A stretch of DNA of 64,000 nt from Demequina sp. NBRC 110056 (GCF_002090155.1 NZ_BBRM01000004.1:248001-312000), one strand, 5' to 3'. Positions 1 to 9,388 are shown, counted from the first letter of the stretch. Translations and numbers: made by a program. The notes: generated by a model not told the origin, from the letters alone.

Positions 1-25
1 GGCGTTCGAGCCGAAAGCGGCGAGC

Positions 26-415
26 TTACTTGAGCTCGACGGTGGCGCCGGCAGCCTCGAGCTGCTCCTTGGCCTTCTCGGCGTCCTCCTTCTTGGCACC
101 CTCGAGGACCGTCTTGGGGGCCTCGTCGACGAGCGCCTTGGCCTCACCGAGGCCGAGCGACGTGAGCGCGCGCACCTCCTTGATGACCTGGATCTTCTTG
201 TCGCCAACGGCGGTCAGGACGACGTCGAACTCGTCCTTCTCCTCGGCCTCGGCGGCGGCCTCGCCACCACCCGCGGGGGCGGCGACGGCAACGGCGGCGG
301 GGGCGGCGGCGGTGACCTCGAAGGTCTCCTCGAACGCCTTGACGAACTCCGAGAGCTCGATGAGCGAGAGCTCCTTGAACTGCTCGATGAGCTCCTCGGT
401 GGAGAGCTTAGCCAT
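26..415 (-). CDS. rplL: 50S ribosomal protein L7/L12
   Basis: L7/L12 forms the flexible stalk of the large ribosomal subunit and recruits the translational GTPases. The 129-residue product has the full family layout: an N-terminal dimerisation helix (about residues 1-32), an Ala/Gly/Glu-rich hinge (about 35-58) and the globular C-terminal factor-binding domain ending in VELK. The ATG lies 60 bp after the rplJ stop on the same strand. The two genes are normally one transcript controlled by the leader upstream of rplJ. The 25 bases left between its stop and the window edge are too few to show a terminator. Confidence 0.98.
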   Translation of the reverse strand: MAKLSTEELIEQFKELSLIELSEFVKAFEETFEVTAAAPAAVAVAAPAGGGEAAAEAEEKDEFDVVLTAVGDKKIQVIKEVRALTSLGLGEAKALVDEAPKTVLEGAKKEDAEKAKEQLEAAGATVELK

Positions 416-475
416 GATGTGTTTCCTTATCTTTCAGCTGCGTGGAAGCAGGTTTTGCGTTGGGGTTCGCGGCCC

Positions 476-997
476 TCAGGCCGCTTCTTCCTGCTTGACA
501 CGCAGGGCGTCGACGGCACGCGCAGCCTGAGCGAGCGGTGCCTGGAACAGGTATGCCGCGCTGAACAGCGACGCCTTCATGGCGCCGGCTGCCTTGGCGA
601 GCAGGACCTCACGGGACTCGAGGTCTGCGAGCTTGTTGATCTCCTCAGCGGAGAGCACATTGCCCTCGAGAACGCCGCCCTTGATGACGAGCTTGTCGTT
701 CTCCTTGGCGAAAGCCTTCAGACCCTTTGCAGCCTCCACCGGGTCACCGGTGACGAATGCAATGGCCGTAGGACCGACGAAGAGGTCGTCAAGACCCTCG
801 ACACCGGCCTCCTTGGCCGCGAGCGCCGTCAGAGTGTTCTTCGCGACCGTGTAGGTCGCGGCGCCGCGGAGCTTGCCGCGCAGCTCAGCGAGCTGCGGAA
901 CCGACAGGCCGCGGTACTCGGTGATCACGACAGCCGTGGACTCACGGAACGCGTCCGTCAGCTCCTGGACTGCAGCCACCTTGTCTGGCGTCGCCAT
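476..997 (-). CDS. rplJ: 50S ribosomal protein L10
   Basis: L10 anchors L7/L12 dimers to 23S rRNA. The 173-residue product starts [10 protein letters not shown] and carries the rRNA-binding N-terminal domain with the family motif [14 protein letters not shown] (about 25-38) and VAKNTL (about 51-56). Its Ala-rich C-terminal helix binds L7/L12. The ATG at 997 has a good AAGGAAGG ribosome binding site. L10, as the L10-L7/L12 complex, is the known autogenous repressor of this operon, and the leader RNA where that acts lies directly upstream. rplL follows on the same strand. Confidence 0.98.
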   Translation of the reverse strand: MATPDKVAAVQELTDAFRESTAVVITEYRGLSVPQLAELRGKLRGAATYTVAKNTLTALAAKEAGVEGLDDLFVGPTAIAFVTGDPVEAAKGLKAFAKENDKLVIKGGVLEGNVLSAEEINKLADLESREVLLAKAAGAMKASLFSAAYLFQAPLAQAARAVDALRVKQEEAA

Positions 998-1056
998 AGT
1001 TGTCCTTCCTTCAGGTGACCGTCGGCGCCTCCTCGCGGAGACGGCCCACCCCGGAC

Positions 1057-1180
1057 AACAGAAAAGCCCCGCGCAGGCGGGGCTGGGCCGGACGCACGTC
1101 GTGACGTGGTCCTTCTCAGTTCACCTGCGCTGGCCTCCGCTGCTGCGGGACTTCGGTCTGGCTGGATCTCTCCACCCTGA
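1057..1180 (-). ncRNA. Ribosomal protein L10 leader (autoregulatory mRNA leader)
   Basis: Read on the minus strand, the roughly 200-nt untranslated region before rplJ contains the conserved actinobacterial L10-leader wording: GGAGAGATCCAGCCAGACCG, then GGAGGCCAGCGCAGGTGAAC and TGAGAAGGACCACGTC. It ends in a strong attenuator hairpin at 1065-1084. In this family excess L10-(L7/L12) complex binds the leader and reduces rplJL expression. The outer boundaries are estimated by eye. Confidence 0.75.
1062..1084 (-). terminator. Attenuator hairpin in the rplJL leader
   Basis: On the minus strand AGCCCCGC, a 4-base loop and GCGGGGCT form a perfect 8-bp stem followed by TTTT. This is a textbook intrinsic terminator about 65 bp before the rplJ start. 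Its position inside the L10 leader suggests premature termination that helps set the ratio of rplJL to upstream RNA. Confidence 0.75.
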
Positions 1181-1204
1181 CGACCGGCGGTCTTGGGCCC
1201 AGAC

Positions 1205-1234
1205 AGGATACGCGACCGGGCGCTCCCTGCGCAA
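1205..1234 (-). promoter_or_regulatory. Likely rplJL promoter
   Basis: Minus-strand -35 TTGCGC (1229-1234) and -10 TATCCT (1205-1210) are separated by 18 bp. Transcription would start near 1198 and produce the full L10 leader. The promoter fits between the stop of the upstream glycosyltransferase gene (1248) and the leader, so rplJL would have its own start here. Confidence 0.5.
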
Positions 1235-1247
1235 GCCGGCCGCCTCG

Positions 1248-2045
1248 TCAGTAGTTGGCAGGGCGCAGGAACCTCAGCGCACCCCGCACGCCGATGGTCC
1301 GCACGTGCCGCAGCGCGAAGGCGGGCTTGAGCAACCACGCCCATCCGCCGACGGCACGACTGAGCGCCGCCGACCTCGCGTCGATGTCCGCGTCGGTGCC
1401 CCACCGCGAACCCGAGCTCTCGGTGGGGTGCATCGCGACGGTCGCCGGCACCGCGTCAGCCGCGAGCCCCGCGCGAAGCATGTCCGCGATGAGGATGTAC
1501 TCGTCGCCGAGGTACAGCTCGGCCCCCGCGCCGAAGCGCTCGTCGTAGGCCACGCCGGCCGCCCGCGCCTGCTCGACGTCGGCGATCATCTCGTAGGTCG
1601 CGGCCTTGCCGCTGTTGCGCAGGGTCAGCGGGGTGACGCGCTCGGGGTAGCTCTTGCGGAACGCGCCCGTCTCGTCGACGGCGCGGCACAACGCGAGCGC
1701 CGCTCCGGAGTCGCGCAGGTGCGCCACCGCCTCCCCCACGCCGTCGAGGTCCACGGTCACGTCATCGTCGCAGAACAGCAGGTAGCGCCGCGACGCCCGG
1801 CGCAGCGCCTCGTTGCGGCTCTTCGCGACGCCGCGGGAGCGCAGCACGACCACGGTCGCGCCGCCGGCCTCCAGGCGTGCGATCTCTGCTCCCGCGCCCG
1901 CGGGGAGCTCCCCGCCCTCGACGCCGGTCTGGACCACGACCACCTGCTCCGCCCCGCCCAGCTCGGCCGCGAGCGGGATGGACGCAAGCCTGTCCGCCAG
2001 GCTCGAGTAGCCGATGGTGACATCGCTGAGGTCCGGGGTGCTCAT
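1248..2045 (-). CDS. Family 2-type glycosyltransferase
   Basis: A 265-residue GT-A fold protein that should transfer a sugar from a nucleotide-sugar donor to a cell-surface glycan. It has the VAKSRNEALRRAS segment (about 73-85) typical of GT2 enzymes and an acidic FCDDDV motif (91-96), the usual DxD metal/nucleotide site. There is no clear transmembrane segment, so it probably works at the cytoplasmic face of the membrane. It lies 48 bp downstream of the pyruvyltransferase fusion on the same strand, suggesting a two-gene glycan-decoration operon. Donor and acceptor cannot be told. The location between rplA and rplJ is unusual for housekeeping genes. Confidence 0.75.
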   Translation of the reverse strand: MSTPDLSDVTIGYSSLADRLASIPLAAELGGAEQVVVVQTGVEGGELPAGAGAEIARLEAGGATVVVLRSRGVAKSRNEALRRASRRYLLFCDDDVTVDLDGVGEAVAHLRDSGAALALCRAVDETGAFRKSYPERVTPLTLRNSGKAATYEMIADVEQARAAGVAYDERFGAGAELYLGDEYILIADMLRAGLAADAVPATVAMHPTESSGSRWGTDADIDARSAALSRAVGGWAWLLKPAFALRHVRTIGVRGALRFLRPANY

Positions 2046-2093
2046 GGTGACCCCATCATCCCCTACTGCTGGGGCACCGCTGGCCGACCCGTC

Positions 2094-3902
2094 CTAGGCG
2101 ACGAGGCGCCCGTCGAGCGAGGCGACGCCGTCGCGGATCGCGGCCGCCGCGTCGTCGAGCACCGCGTCGCTCAGGCGCACCTCCAGCGTCAGCGGATCGA
2201 GGTCGAGCCGCGTGAGGTCGGTGCCGATCACGTGAGGGTCGCGGAGCCCGTGGATGCCGACGCCCAGCGCGTAGTCCTCGTACTTGATGCCGCTGCCGTG
2301 CACGGCGTCCTCGAGGCCCTCGAAGGTCACCAGCGCGCACGGGATGCCATAGCTGTGGCACGCGATCATCACGTGCATCGCGCTCGTCACCACGCGGTCG
2401 TACCGCACCAGCTGCGCGAGCAGGGCCTCGATCCGGTGCGGGTGGCTGACCAGCAGGCTGACCTCGTCCATGCCGTCCGGCAGCTCGACCGGCAGCGGCA
2501 GGTGCGTGTAGTGGCGCACCAGCGCGACGCGGCCGTTCGTCTCGCCGCGCTCGAGCGGCACCGCGCGGCGCAGCAGCACCCCCGGATCCCCGAAGCGCTC
2601 GACATCGGGGCCGCCCGAGGCGCGCAGCGCCTGGGCCGTCAGCGGGCCGCGCACGGACACCCACGACGCCCGCGCCGCGAGCTCGACCTCGAGCGAGGAC
2701 ACCCCCGTGCCGACGACCGTGGAGGTGCGCTCGACGAAGCGTCCGATCGACCCGAGGCCGACGAGGTGCGGGGTGGGCTTCTTCGACGTCGGCGGCTGGA
2801 ACGTCACCGGGCGGCCCGACGCGTGGCCGACGATGAGCGGGCTCAGCCAGTCGCCGAAGTTGCCGGGGAACGGGCGTGGCCACCACGCGAGCGGGAGCGG
2901 CGCGCCCGCGCCGCGGGTGGCGTGGTGGAGGAACGACTCCGCGGCCTCGATCGCCGCCTGCTCCTTGTGCGTGGGAACGGCCTTCCCCTCGAGCGCGGCG
3001 CGTGCCTCGCCGAACGCCTCGACCTCGCCGCGCTGCGCCCGCGCGATCATGGACGACACCAGCGCCTGACGCGCCGGTGAGGTCGCTCCGGCGTCGCCGA
3101 CCTGCCCCCCGAAGGCCCCGCCGGTGAGCAGCGCCGTCAGGCCCATCGAGTCAGCCGCGCGGCGCAGGGAGCGCTTCGCGCCCTCGGGAAGGGCCCGCTC
3201 GGCGCGCTTGGCGCTCGCGAGGCCCGCGCGCCGCACCCGCGTCGTGAGCGAGCCGCGACGCGCCTCGCCCGCGCGATCGTGCTGCACGACCTTGCCCTTG
3301 AACGCGGCGACGTTGCCCGACGACCCGAACGAGAAGAACGGCCGCGCGCCGCTCGCGCCGACGTCCTGGCGCGACACCACCGACGTCGACGGGATCACCT
3401 GGAACGACATCTGCGCGGCGTTCGCGCGCCACGCCTCCTCGAAGAAGTAATCGTCCGTGGCCTTCACCGTCGCGACGCGCTCGAGCCGCGCAGCGTCCGC
3501 GATGAACTTGCGACCCTGAGGCGACGGCGAGATCCCGAAGAAGCACGGCTCCCAGAAGCGCGTGCGCCGGTCGTAGCCGATGGTGAGCGGGCTGCCGAAG
3601 CCGCGCTGGAACCCCAGCAGGTCGGCGCTGAAGTCGCGCACCCAGTCGGGCAGCGAGAGCAGGTTGCAGTCGACGTCGATCCAGAACACGCGGCGGCCTG
3701 GGTTCGCCTCGCACACCTCGGCGAGGAACGCGATCTTCTTGCGGCAGATGTCGGCCCAGTCCTGGCCGGGAGCCTTCGCGATCTCGCGGATCTCGTGCTC
3801 GACGCCCAGGCGGTCGAGCGATCGCCGCAGGCGCTCGCCGTGCTCCCGGTAGTAGTCATCCGGCGTGTGGAACGAGCACACGATCGGCGTCGTCTCGGCC
3901 AT
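2094..3902 (-). CDS. Fused glycosyltransferase-like / polysaccharide pyruvyltransferase protein
   Basis: A 602-residue two-domain protein. Residues about 1-190 resemble a nucleotide-diphospho-sugar transferase fold, with FWIDVDCNLL around the acidic WIDVD site (74-78). A linker and helical region (about 200-330) follows. The C-terminal 270 residues match the polysaccharide pyruvyl transferase family: NFGDWLSPLI (348-357), VRGPLTAQAL (417-426), GDPGVLL (438-444) and the late motif SAMHVMIACHSYGIPC (507-522). Such enzymes add ketal pyruvate to sugars of surface polymers. The start at 3902 is supported by an AGGAGGAGG site. Which sugar is modified is unknown, and the N-terminal assignment is weaker than the C-terminal one. 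Confidence 0.75.
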   Translation of the reverse strand: MAETTPIVCSFHTPDDYYREHGERLRRSLDRLGVEHEIREIAKAPGQDWADICRKKIAFLAEVCEANPGRRVFWIDVDCNLLSLPDWVRDFSADLLGFQRGFGSPLTIGYDRRTRFWEPCFFGISPSPQGRKFIADAARLERVATVKATDDYFFEEAWRANAAQMSFQVIPSTSVVSRQDVGASGARPFFSFGSSGNVAAFKGKVVQHDRAGEARRGSLTTRVRRAGLASAKRAERALPEGAKRSLRRAADSMGLTALLTGGAFGGQVGDAGATSPARQALVSSMIARAQRGEVEAFGEARAALEGKAVPTHKEQAAIEAAESFLHHATRGAGAPLPLAWWPRPFPGNFGDWLSPLIVGHASGRPVTFQPPTSKKPTPHLVGLGSIGRFVERTSTVVGTGVSSLEVELAARASWVSVRGPLTAQALRASGGPDVERFGDPGVLLRRAVPLERGETNGRVALVRHYTHLPLPVELPDGMDEVSLLVSHPHRIEALLAQLVRYDRVVTSAMHVMIACHSYGIPCALVTFEGLEDAVHGSGIKYEDYALGVGIHGLRDPHVIGTDLTRLDLDPLTLEVRLSDAVLDDAAAAIRDGVASLDGRLVA

Positions 3903-3997
3903 GGCCTGCCTCCTCCTGCGAGCACGCGCCCGCCTACGTGAAGGCTAGGAATCCCAGGTGAGCAGAACCTGTCCGAAAGGTGAAGAGTCGGCGACGA

Positions 3998-4035
3998 GCG
4001 CATCGGCCCTCCGCACAGGAGAAGCGCCGATGCGC
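3998..4035. repeat. Inverted pair of the GCGCATCGGC word
   Basis: GCGCATCGGC (3998-4007) is followed 18 bp later by its exact complement GCCGATGCGC (4026-4035), giving a 10-bp stem between the start of the pyruvyltransferase gene and the end of rplA. It is one of the inverted pairs of a word scattered through the window (see findings). Function unknown. Confidence 0.7.
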
Positions 4036-4050
4036 GCGCCAGGACAGCAG

Positions 4051-4081
4051 AAGGCCCGGCTCCCCTGGGGGGAGCCGGGCC
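4051..4081 (-). terminator. Probable terminator of the rplK-rplA transcript
   Basis: GGCCCGGCTCCCC (4053-4065) and GGGGAGCCGGGCC (4069-4081) form a perfect 13-bp stem with a 3-base loop, about 100 bp beyond the rplA stop. On the minus strand the stem is followed by TTCTGCTGT, a weak T tract. Confidence 0.65.
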
Positions 4082-4182
4082 AGGTGCCACGGGGCGGCCG
4101 GGTCGCGGCGCGCCGTGCGGCACGTGCTCTCGGACGTGCGGTCCCGGGATCGCCGGGCCTCACGCGAGCGCGTCTGCTGGGG

Positions 4183-4881
4183 CTACTTCTCGGGCTTGGC
4201 GAGCGCGTCCACCGGAATGCCGGGGCCCTGCGTCGCGGAGATCGAGGCCTTGATGATGTAGCGGCCCTTCGAGGCGGAGGGCTTGACGCGCTGGACCTCG
4301 TCCAGCACGGCCTGGAAGTTCTCGAGCAGCTTCTCGTCGCCGAACGACGCCTTGCCCAGCACGGTGTGCAGGTTGGCGTGCTTGTCGACGCGGAACTCGA
4401 TCTTTCCGCCCTTGATGTCGGACACGGCCTTCGCCACGTCCATCGTCACGGTGCCGGTCTTGGGGTTCGGCATCAGGCCACGGGGACCGAGCACGCGGCC
4501 GAGGCGGCCGACCTTGCCCATGAGGTCCGGGGTGGCGACGACGGCGTCGAAGTCCTGACGGCCGCCGACGACCTCCTCGATCAGCTCGTCGCCACCGACG
4601 ATGTCCGCGCCCGCCTCGCGAGCGGCGTCTGCCTTGTCACCGTTGGCGAAGACCAGGACCCGAGCGGTCTTGCCGGTGCCGTGAGGCAGGATGACGGTGG
4701 AGCGAACAGCCTGGTCCGCGTGACGGGGGTCGACGCCGAGCTTGAACACGACGTCGATGGTCGAGTCGGTGTTCTTCGAGGACGTCTTCTGCGCGAGGCG
4801 CACGGCCTCGAGCGGGGTGTACAGCTGGGTGCGGTCGACGAGCTGCGCCGCATCCTTGAAAGCCTTGGAGCGCTTGGTCAT
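4183..4881 (-). CDS. rplA: 50S ribosomal protein L1
   Basis: L1 sits on the mobile L1 stalk and helps release deacylated tRNA. The product of 232 residues starts [16 protein letters not shown], the usual L1 start and length. The longer open frame upstream to 5049 overlaps rplK and was not used. The family hallmark [10 protein letters not shown] lies near residue 127, and [12 protein letters not shown] and [11 protein letters not shown] are intact. rplK lies 61 bp upstream on the same strand, as in most bacteria. The ribosome binding site is an AGAAAGAGAAAAG-type purine run. Confidence 0.98.
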   Translation of the reverse strand: MTKRSKAFKDAAQLVDRTQLYTPLEAVRLAQKTSSKNTDSTIDVVFKLGVDPRHADQAVRSTVILPHGTGKTARVLVFANGDKADAAREAGADIVGGDELIEEVVGGRQDFDAVVATPDLMGKVGRLGRVLGPRGLMPNPKTGTVTMDVAKAVSDIKGGKIEFRVDKHANLHTVLGKASFGDEKLLENFQAVLDEVQRVKPSASKGRYIIKASISATQGPGIPVDALAKPEK

Positions 4882-4942
4882 CTGCTTTTCTCTTTCTCGC
4901 AGTCGTGGTGCGGGGCAGCGCGCCCCCTCCCACTGGTGGTAC

Positions 4943-5374
4943 TTAGTTGACGGTGATGCCCATCGAGCGCGCGGTGCCCGCGATGATCTTCGCGGCGGCG
5001 TCGATGTCATTGGCGTTGAGGTCGGCCATCTTCTGCTCGGCGATCTCACGCACCTGAGCCTCGGTGAGCGAGCCCACCTTGTCGGTGTGCGGAACGCCGG
5101 AGCCCTTGGCGACGCCAGCGGCCTTCTTGATGAGCTCTGCGGCCGGCGGGGTCTTCGTGATGAACGTGAAGGAGCGGTCCTCGTAGACCGTGATCTCCAC
5201 GGGGATCACATTGCCGCGCTGCGACTCGGTAGCCGCGTTGTAGGCCTTGCAGAACTCCATGATGTTGACGCCGTGCTGACCGAGGGCGGGGCCCACGGGC
5301 GGCGCAGGGTTGGCGGCGCCGGCCTGGATCTGGAGCTTGATCAGACCAGCGACCTTCTTCTTCGGTGCTGCCAT
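4943..5374 (-). CDS. rplK: 50S ribosomal protein L11
   Basis: L11 forms the GTPase-associated centre with 23S rRNA and is needed for RelA activation. The 143-residue product has the conserved N-terminal proline-rich segment [19 protein letters not shown] and the rRNA-binding C-terminal domain ([15 protein letters not shown]). It starts with ATG at 5374 and lies between nusG and rplA in the standard order. Confidence 0.98.
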   Translation of the reverse strand: MAAPKKKVAGLIKLQIQAGAANPAPPVGPALGQHGVNIMEFCKAYNAATESQRGNVIPVEITVYEDRSFTFITKTPPAAELIKKAAGVAKGSGVPHTDKVGSLTEAQVREIAEQKMADLNANDIDAAAKIIAGTARSMGITVN

Positions 5375-5434
5375 GATTGTTCGGGTCCTTCTGTGTTGTG
5401 ATGGCGGCGGTTGCCGCCTGGTGTGCTGGGAGGC

Positions 5435-6289
5435 CTAGATCTTGGTGACCTGGGTGAACCCCAGCTCGACCGGGGTCTCCCGGCCGAAGATGGAAACGAG
5501 GACGTGGAGCTTCTGGGACTCCACGCTGATCTCGGAGATGGTGCCGGGCAGGGTCGCGAACGGGCCGTCGATGACGGTGATCGACTCGCCGACCTCGAAG
5601 TCCACCTCGACGGGCTTGGCCTTGGCGGCCTGCTCGGGCTCGGACGCGGCCGACTGGGGCTGCGAGGGAGCGAGCATGCCGTAGACCTCGTCGAGCGTGA
5701 GCGGCACGGGCTGCTGGGCGTGGCCGACGAAGCCGGTGACGCCGGGCGTGTTGCGGACGGTGCCCCAGGACTCGTCGGTGAGGTGCATGCGCACCAGGAC
5801 GTATCCGGGCATCCGGACGCGGGTGACGATCTTGCGCTGGCCGTTCTTCACCTCGGCGACGTCCTCCATGGGGACCTCGACCTGGAAGATGAAGTCCTCC
5901 ATGTGGAGCGACTCGCGGCGGTGCTCGATGGCCTGCTTCACGCGCTTCTCGTGTCCCGAGTAGCTGTGGACGACGTACCAGTCGCCCTCCTGCATGCGCA
6001 GCTCGAGACGGAAGTCCTCGGCGGGGTCGACGGGAGCGTCCTCGACGGCGATCGCCTCAGCGGTCTCGGCCTCGATCACGTCCTCGGTCGGGTCGCCGGG
6101 GACGGTGTCGTCATCGCCCTCGATGACGGCGTCCTCGGGGGCGTCGCTGAAGGTCGCCTCGTCGACGGCGGGCGTGGTCTCGTCGTCCGAACCCTCGGCG
6201 GCCTCCTGGGCGCGCTCTGTGGCGTCGGCGATGTCAGCCACGAGCTCGTCCAGCTTGTCGCCGGCGGCGTCGAGCTTGTCGTCACTCAC
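5435..6289 (-). CDS. nusG: Transcription termination/antitermination protein NusG
   Basis: NusG binds RNA polymerase, affects pausing and Rho termination, and couples transcription to translation. The protein is 284 residues against about 180 in E. coli. The extra part is an acidic, low-complexity N-terminal extension of roughly 110 residues rich in Asp, Glu and Ala, as is usual in actinobacteria. The NGN domain starts near [16 protein letters not shown] and the KOW domain near [13 protein letters not shown]. The start codon is GTG at 6289. It lies between secE and rplK on the same strand. Confidence 0.97.
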   Translation of the reverse strand: MSDDKLDAAGDKLDELVADIADATERAQEAAEGSDDETTPAVDEATFSDAPEDAVIEGDDDTVPGDPTEDVIEAETAEAIAVEDAPVDPAEDFRLELRMQEGDWYVVHSYSGHEKRVKQAIEHRRESLHMEDFIFQVEVPMEDVAEVKNGQRKIVTRVRMPGYVLVRMHLTDESWGTVRNTPGVTGFVGHAQQPVPLTLDEVYGMLAPSQPQSAASEPEQAAKAKPVEVDFEVGESITVIDGPFATLPGTISEISVESQKLHVLVSIFGRETPVELGFTQVTKI

Positions 6290-6315
6290 TCGTCATCACT
6301 TCCTTCTCGAGGCGG

Positions 6316-6573
6316 CTATCCGCCGAAGACCCAGGCAGAGGCCCAGTTGAACACGAAGTCCAGGCCGAACACGATGAGCATCATCACCGCGACGAAGGCC
6401 AGCACGATCCAGATGTAGCGGATCAGCTCCTCGCGGGTGGGGGTGACCACTCGCTTCAGCTCGGAGATCACCTGGCGCACGAACAGCGCGATCCGTCCGA
6501 AGAAGCCGCGACCTTCACGGCTCTCGTGCCGCGGGTCCTTCTCTCCGGAATCCGTCACGGCAGATTCGCTCAC
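6316..6573 (-). CDS. secE: Preprotein translocase subunit SecE
   Basis: SecE is the small essential clamp of the SecYEG channel. The 85-residue product has a polar N-terminal part, the conserved amphipathic segment (about FVRQVISELKRVVTPTREEL) and one transmembrane helix (about 52-75: YIWIVLAFVAVMMLIVFGLDF). Single-helix SecE is the normal actinobacterial form. It starts at 6573, and nusG begins 26 bp after its stop. The pair sits directly behind tRNA-Trp. Confidence 0.96.
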   Translation of the reverse strand: MSESAVTDSGEKDPRHESREGRGFFGRIALFVRQVISELKRVVTPTREELIRYIWIVLAFVAVMMLIVFGLDFVFNWASAWVFGG

Positions 6574-6628
6574 CGGGAAGTCCTTCGCTTGGGGGTTTCG
6601 TTTGCGGGCGCGGACGCGCCGCGCTCAG

Positions 6629-6701
6629 CAGGGCAGGAGGGACTCGAACCCCCAACCGTCGGTTTTGGAGACCGATGCGCTACCAATTGCGCCACTGCCC
6701 T
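6629..6701 (-). tRNA. tRNA-Trp (anticodon CCA)
   Basis: A full cloverleaf of 73 nt. The acceptor arms AGGGCAG/CTGCCCT pair perfectly, the anticodon loop is CTCCAAA with anticodon CCA, and the T-arm contains GGTTCGAGTCC. The discriminator is G and no 3' CCA is encoded. It precedes secE on the same strand, a conserved actinobacterial arrangement. A TACCAT box at 6788-6793 (minus) is a possible promoter -10. Confidence 0.97.
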
Positions 6702-6938
6702 TCGGGAGCGTTGGGACTCCCATCGGCGATCCGATGACCCGTGCCGGGGCGCGAGTCATCATGACGACCGTCAATCGCCGAACTGCAATGGTACGGGTTC
6801 CTGGCCAGGAAAGCGAACCCAGCCCGCGCATCGGCCGCCGAGCCGAGCCGCACACGCGTATCTCAGGCACCTCTCACGGTACTCCCGTGGCGACGCGCCC
6901 TCGGGCGCGCGCTGACGGGACGATCCTTCATCGTCCCG

Positions 6939-7790
6939 CTACTCGTGAAGGTGCTCGAGCACGGAGTCGCCGACGTGCACCGCGCCCTCGCCCAACAGCT
7001 CGGTCGCCGCGAACCGGAGCACCGGCATCCCGGATCGCGTGACGCGCCGGTCCCGTCTGCGGTCCCGCTTGAACTGCTCGGGGTCGCTGTGGAAGGCACG
7101 CCCATCCACCTCGACGACGACGCGGCCCTCCACCACGAGGTCCACCCGCCCCACCCCGGCGATGAACCGTTGGGGGTGGACCGCGAGGCCCCGTTCAGCG
7201 CAGTCAAGCCGTGCGAGCGTCTCGCCAGGCGACTCCGCACGCCCATCCATGTGGGCCAGCAGCCACCCTCGACGCTCCCGAGAGCTCGCGGTGAAGGCCG
7301 CGATCTGATTGGGGCGCACCAGCCCCTGGTGAAGCGCCGAGTCGACCGCGATCAGGTGATCGCGTGCGCTGAGACAGCGGCCTGCGACGTCCAGCGCCCG
7401 CTCGACGGGTTCGCACGGCACCAGCCCTTGCCCCGGCTGCACGGCGTTCACGTGGTGGAGCGTCATCGCCCTCAGGTCGCGACCCTGGCGCGAGAAGGAG
7501 TGCGGCACGGTGACGTGCGGCTCCCGGTACCGTCTCCGCAACGCCACCCCGTGCCGAGCGAGCGCGCTCACGCAGGAGATGGACCCGTGGAGGTTCACCG
7601 CTGCTAGGACATCCCGATCCGCGCCCGGGAGGCAGTAGACGCCCCTGCGCGCCCGCACCACAGCGCCGGTGGCGACCGAATCCTCGAGCGACTCGCGGGT
7701 GACGCCAGCCGCTCGCAAGGTCGCGGTCCGGGCGGCACCGCCGCGAGCGGCCAGGGCTCCGACGGCATCCATGGGTCGACCCTGCCGCAT
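6939..7790 (-). CDS. DUF559 domain protein with AbiEi-like N-terminal wing
   Basis: A 283-residue protein common in actinobacteria. The N-terminal half (about 10-90, including [28 protein letters not shown]) looks like the winged-helix domain of AbiEi-type antitoxins. The C-terminal 100 residues (about 180-283, [20 protein letters not shown] then [19 protein letters not shown]) match DUF559, a Vsr-like endonuclease fold with the conserved VEVDG core. The biological role is not established. No toxin partner gene is adjacent, so a toxin-antitoxin role is doubtful. An internal ATG at 7772 (MDAVG) is a good alternative start with GGCAGGG upstream. Confidence 0.7.
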   Translation of the reverse strand: MRQGRPMDAVGALAARGGAARTATLRAAGVTRESLEDSVATGAVVRARRGVYCLPGADRDVLAAVNLHGSISCVSALARHGVALRRRYREPHVTVPHSFSRQGRDLRAMTLHHVNAVQPGQGLVPCEPVERALDVAGRCLSARDHLIAVDSALHQGLVRPNQIAAFTASSRERRGWLLAHMDGRAESPGETLARLDCAERGLAVHPQRFIAGVGRVDLVVEGRVVVEVDGRAFHSDPEQFKRDRRRDRRVTRSGMPVLRFAATELLGEGAVHVGDSVLEHLHE

Positions 7791-8008
7791 ACGAGCCGAG
7801 CGTGGGCGAGCGTGGTGACACCTGTGGACAACGGGTAACCGGCCTCGCGTCGTCCACAGCCGAGGGAGGAACGGGATCTTCGCGAAATGTCCCGTGGACG
7901 CGTGGCGCGCCGCGTGTTGTGACGGGACGATGCGGGAATCTCCCGCTGGCGCGTGGGCCGTGCGTCGGACGGGTGCCCGAGCGCGCTCGACATGGAAGAA
8001 TCGCAGCC

Positions 8009-9211
8009 GTGACCTCCAAGAACCGCGTCTCCGCCCGCCTCGGCGCCATCGCGCCGTCCGCCACCCTTGCCGTCGATGCCAAGGCCAAGGCCCTCAAGGC
8101 CGCCGGCCGCCCGGTCATCGGGTTCGGCGCGGGAGAGCCGGACTTCCCGACGCCGCAGTTCATCGTGGACGCCGCCGTCGAGGCCGCCAAGGACCCGAAG
8201 AACCACCGCTACACGCCCGCCTCGGGGCTGCCCGAGCTGCGCCAGGCGATCGCGGACAAGACCCTGCGCGACTCCGGCTACGAGATCGACCCCGCGACCA
8301 CGCTGGTGTCCAACGGCGGCAAGCAGGCCGTCTTCCAGGCCTTCGCGGCGATCCTCGACCCGGGCGACGAGGTCATCCTGCCCGCGCCGTACTGGACCAC
8401 CTATCCCGAGGCCATCTCGCTCACGGGCGCGACCCCGGTCGAGGTGTTCGCCGGCGCGGACCAGGACTACCTCGTCACGGTCGAGCAGCTCGAGGCCGCC
8501 CGCACCGACGCGACCAAGGCGCTGCTGTTCTGCAGCCCCTCGAACCCCACGGGCGCCGTCTACTCCCCCGAGCAGACCAAGGCCATCGGCGAGTGGGCGC
8601 TCGAGCACGGCATCTGGGTCATCACCGACGAGATCTACGAGCACCTGCTCTACGACGGCGCCCGGTTCACGCCGATGCTGTCCGTGGTCCCGGACCTCGC
8701 CGACACCTGCATCGTCCTCAACGGCGTCGCCAAGACCTACGCGATGACCGGTTGGCGCGTGGGTTGGATGGTGGGACCGACCGACGTCATCAAGGCCGCG
8801 ACCAACTTCCAGAGCCACCTCACGAGCAACGTCGCCAACGTCTCGCAGCGCGCCGCCATCGCCGCGCTGCAGGGCGGCCTGGAGGAGGTCGAGCAGATGC
8901 GCGAGGCCTTCGACCGCCGCCGCCGGACCATGGTCGACATGCTGCGCGCGATCGACGGCTTCGAGGTGCCGACCCCGACCGGTGCCTTCTACGCGTACCC
9001 GTCGGTCGAGGGCGTGCTCGGCCGCGAGATCCGCGGCAAGGTGGCGAGCACCTCCGCAGAGCTCGCGACGATCATCCTCGAGGAGGCCGAGGTCGCGATC
9101 GTGCCCGGTGAGGCCTTCGGCCCGTCGGGCTACGCGCGCCTGTCGTACGCCCTGGGCGACGACGACCTCGCGGAGGGCGTCGGCCGCATCCAGGCGCTCC
9201 TCGCGGAGTAG
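8009..9211 (+). CDS. aspC: Class I/II PLP-dependent aminotransferase, aspartate aminotransferase-like
   Basis: This enzyme should transfer an amino group, most likely between aspartate and 2-oxoglutarate, using pyridoxal phosphate. The 400-residue product has [10 protein letters not shown] (40-49), SNPTG (178-182), [11 protein letters not shown] (206-216) and the PLP lysine K242 in [14 protein letters not shown]. The substrate arginine lies in GYARLSYA near the C-terminus. This is the usual length and motif set of the I-gamma branch. GTG at 8009 was chosen because homology begins there and an AAGAAT -10-like box ends 7 nt before it. A frame reaching back to 7802 has no family similarity. Such a gene next to secE is common in actinobacteria. 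Confidence 0.9.
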   Translation: MTSKNRVSARLGAIAPSATLAVDAKAKALKAAGRPVIGFGAGEPDFPTPQFIVDAAVEAAKDPKNHRYTPASGLPELRQAIADKTLRDSGYEIDPATTLVSNGGKQAVFQAFAAILDPGDEVILPAPYWTTYPEAISLTGATPVEVFAGADQDYLVTVEQLEAARTDATKALLFCSPSNPTGAVYSPEQTKAIGEWALEHGIWVITDEIYEHLLYDGARFTPMLSVVPDLADTCIVLNGVAKTYAMTGWRVGWMVGPTDVIKAATNFQSHLTSNVANVSQRAAIAALQGGLEEVEQMREAFDRRRRTMVDMLRAIDGFEVPTPTGAFYAYPSVEGVLGREIRGKVASTSAELATIILEEAEVAIVPGEAFGPSGYARLSYALGDDDLAEGVGRIQALLAE

Positions 9212-9388
9212 CGCCGCCGCAGCGCCGATGCGCGGGCTGGGTCCCCGCCCCTCCTCACCGTGGGGAGGGGTCGCCGAGGAGGGACTGTGCGCATCGTCCT
9301 GACGGACGACGCGACCGAGGCGAGATCTCGGCCGCTCGGCGACCACCGCATCGGCCGTCCGGGCGACGCGGCACCCAGGCACGCGGGC

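Noticed and set aside
4882-5049. N-terminal extension of rplA
   Set aside because: It would overlap rplK by over 100 bp and encode Arg/Ser/Thr-rich sequence; L1 starts at MTKRSK.
6939-7790. Toxin-antitoxin locus based on the AbiEi-like N-terminus
   Set aside because: No AbiEii-type nucleotidyltransferase toxin gene is adjacent, and the C-terminus is a DUF559 domain, a common stand-alone architecture.
7802-8008. N-terminal extension of the aminotransferase to 7802
   Set aside because: The extra 69 residues match nothing in the family, and the GTG at 8009 begins exactly where homologues start, with a -10-like box 7 nt before it.
9250-9272. CCCCTCC/GGAGGGG hairpin after the aminotransferase gene as a terminator
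   Set aside because: The stem is short, the loop large and no T tract follows; it may be chance in GC-rich DNA.
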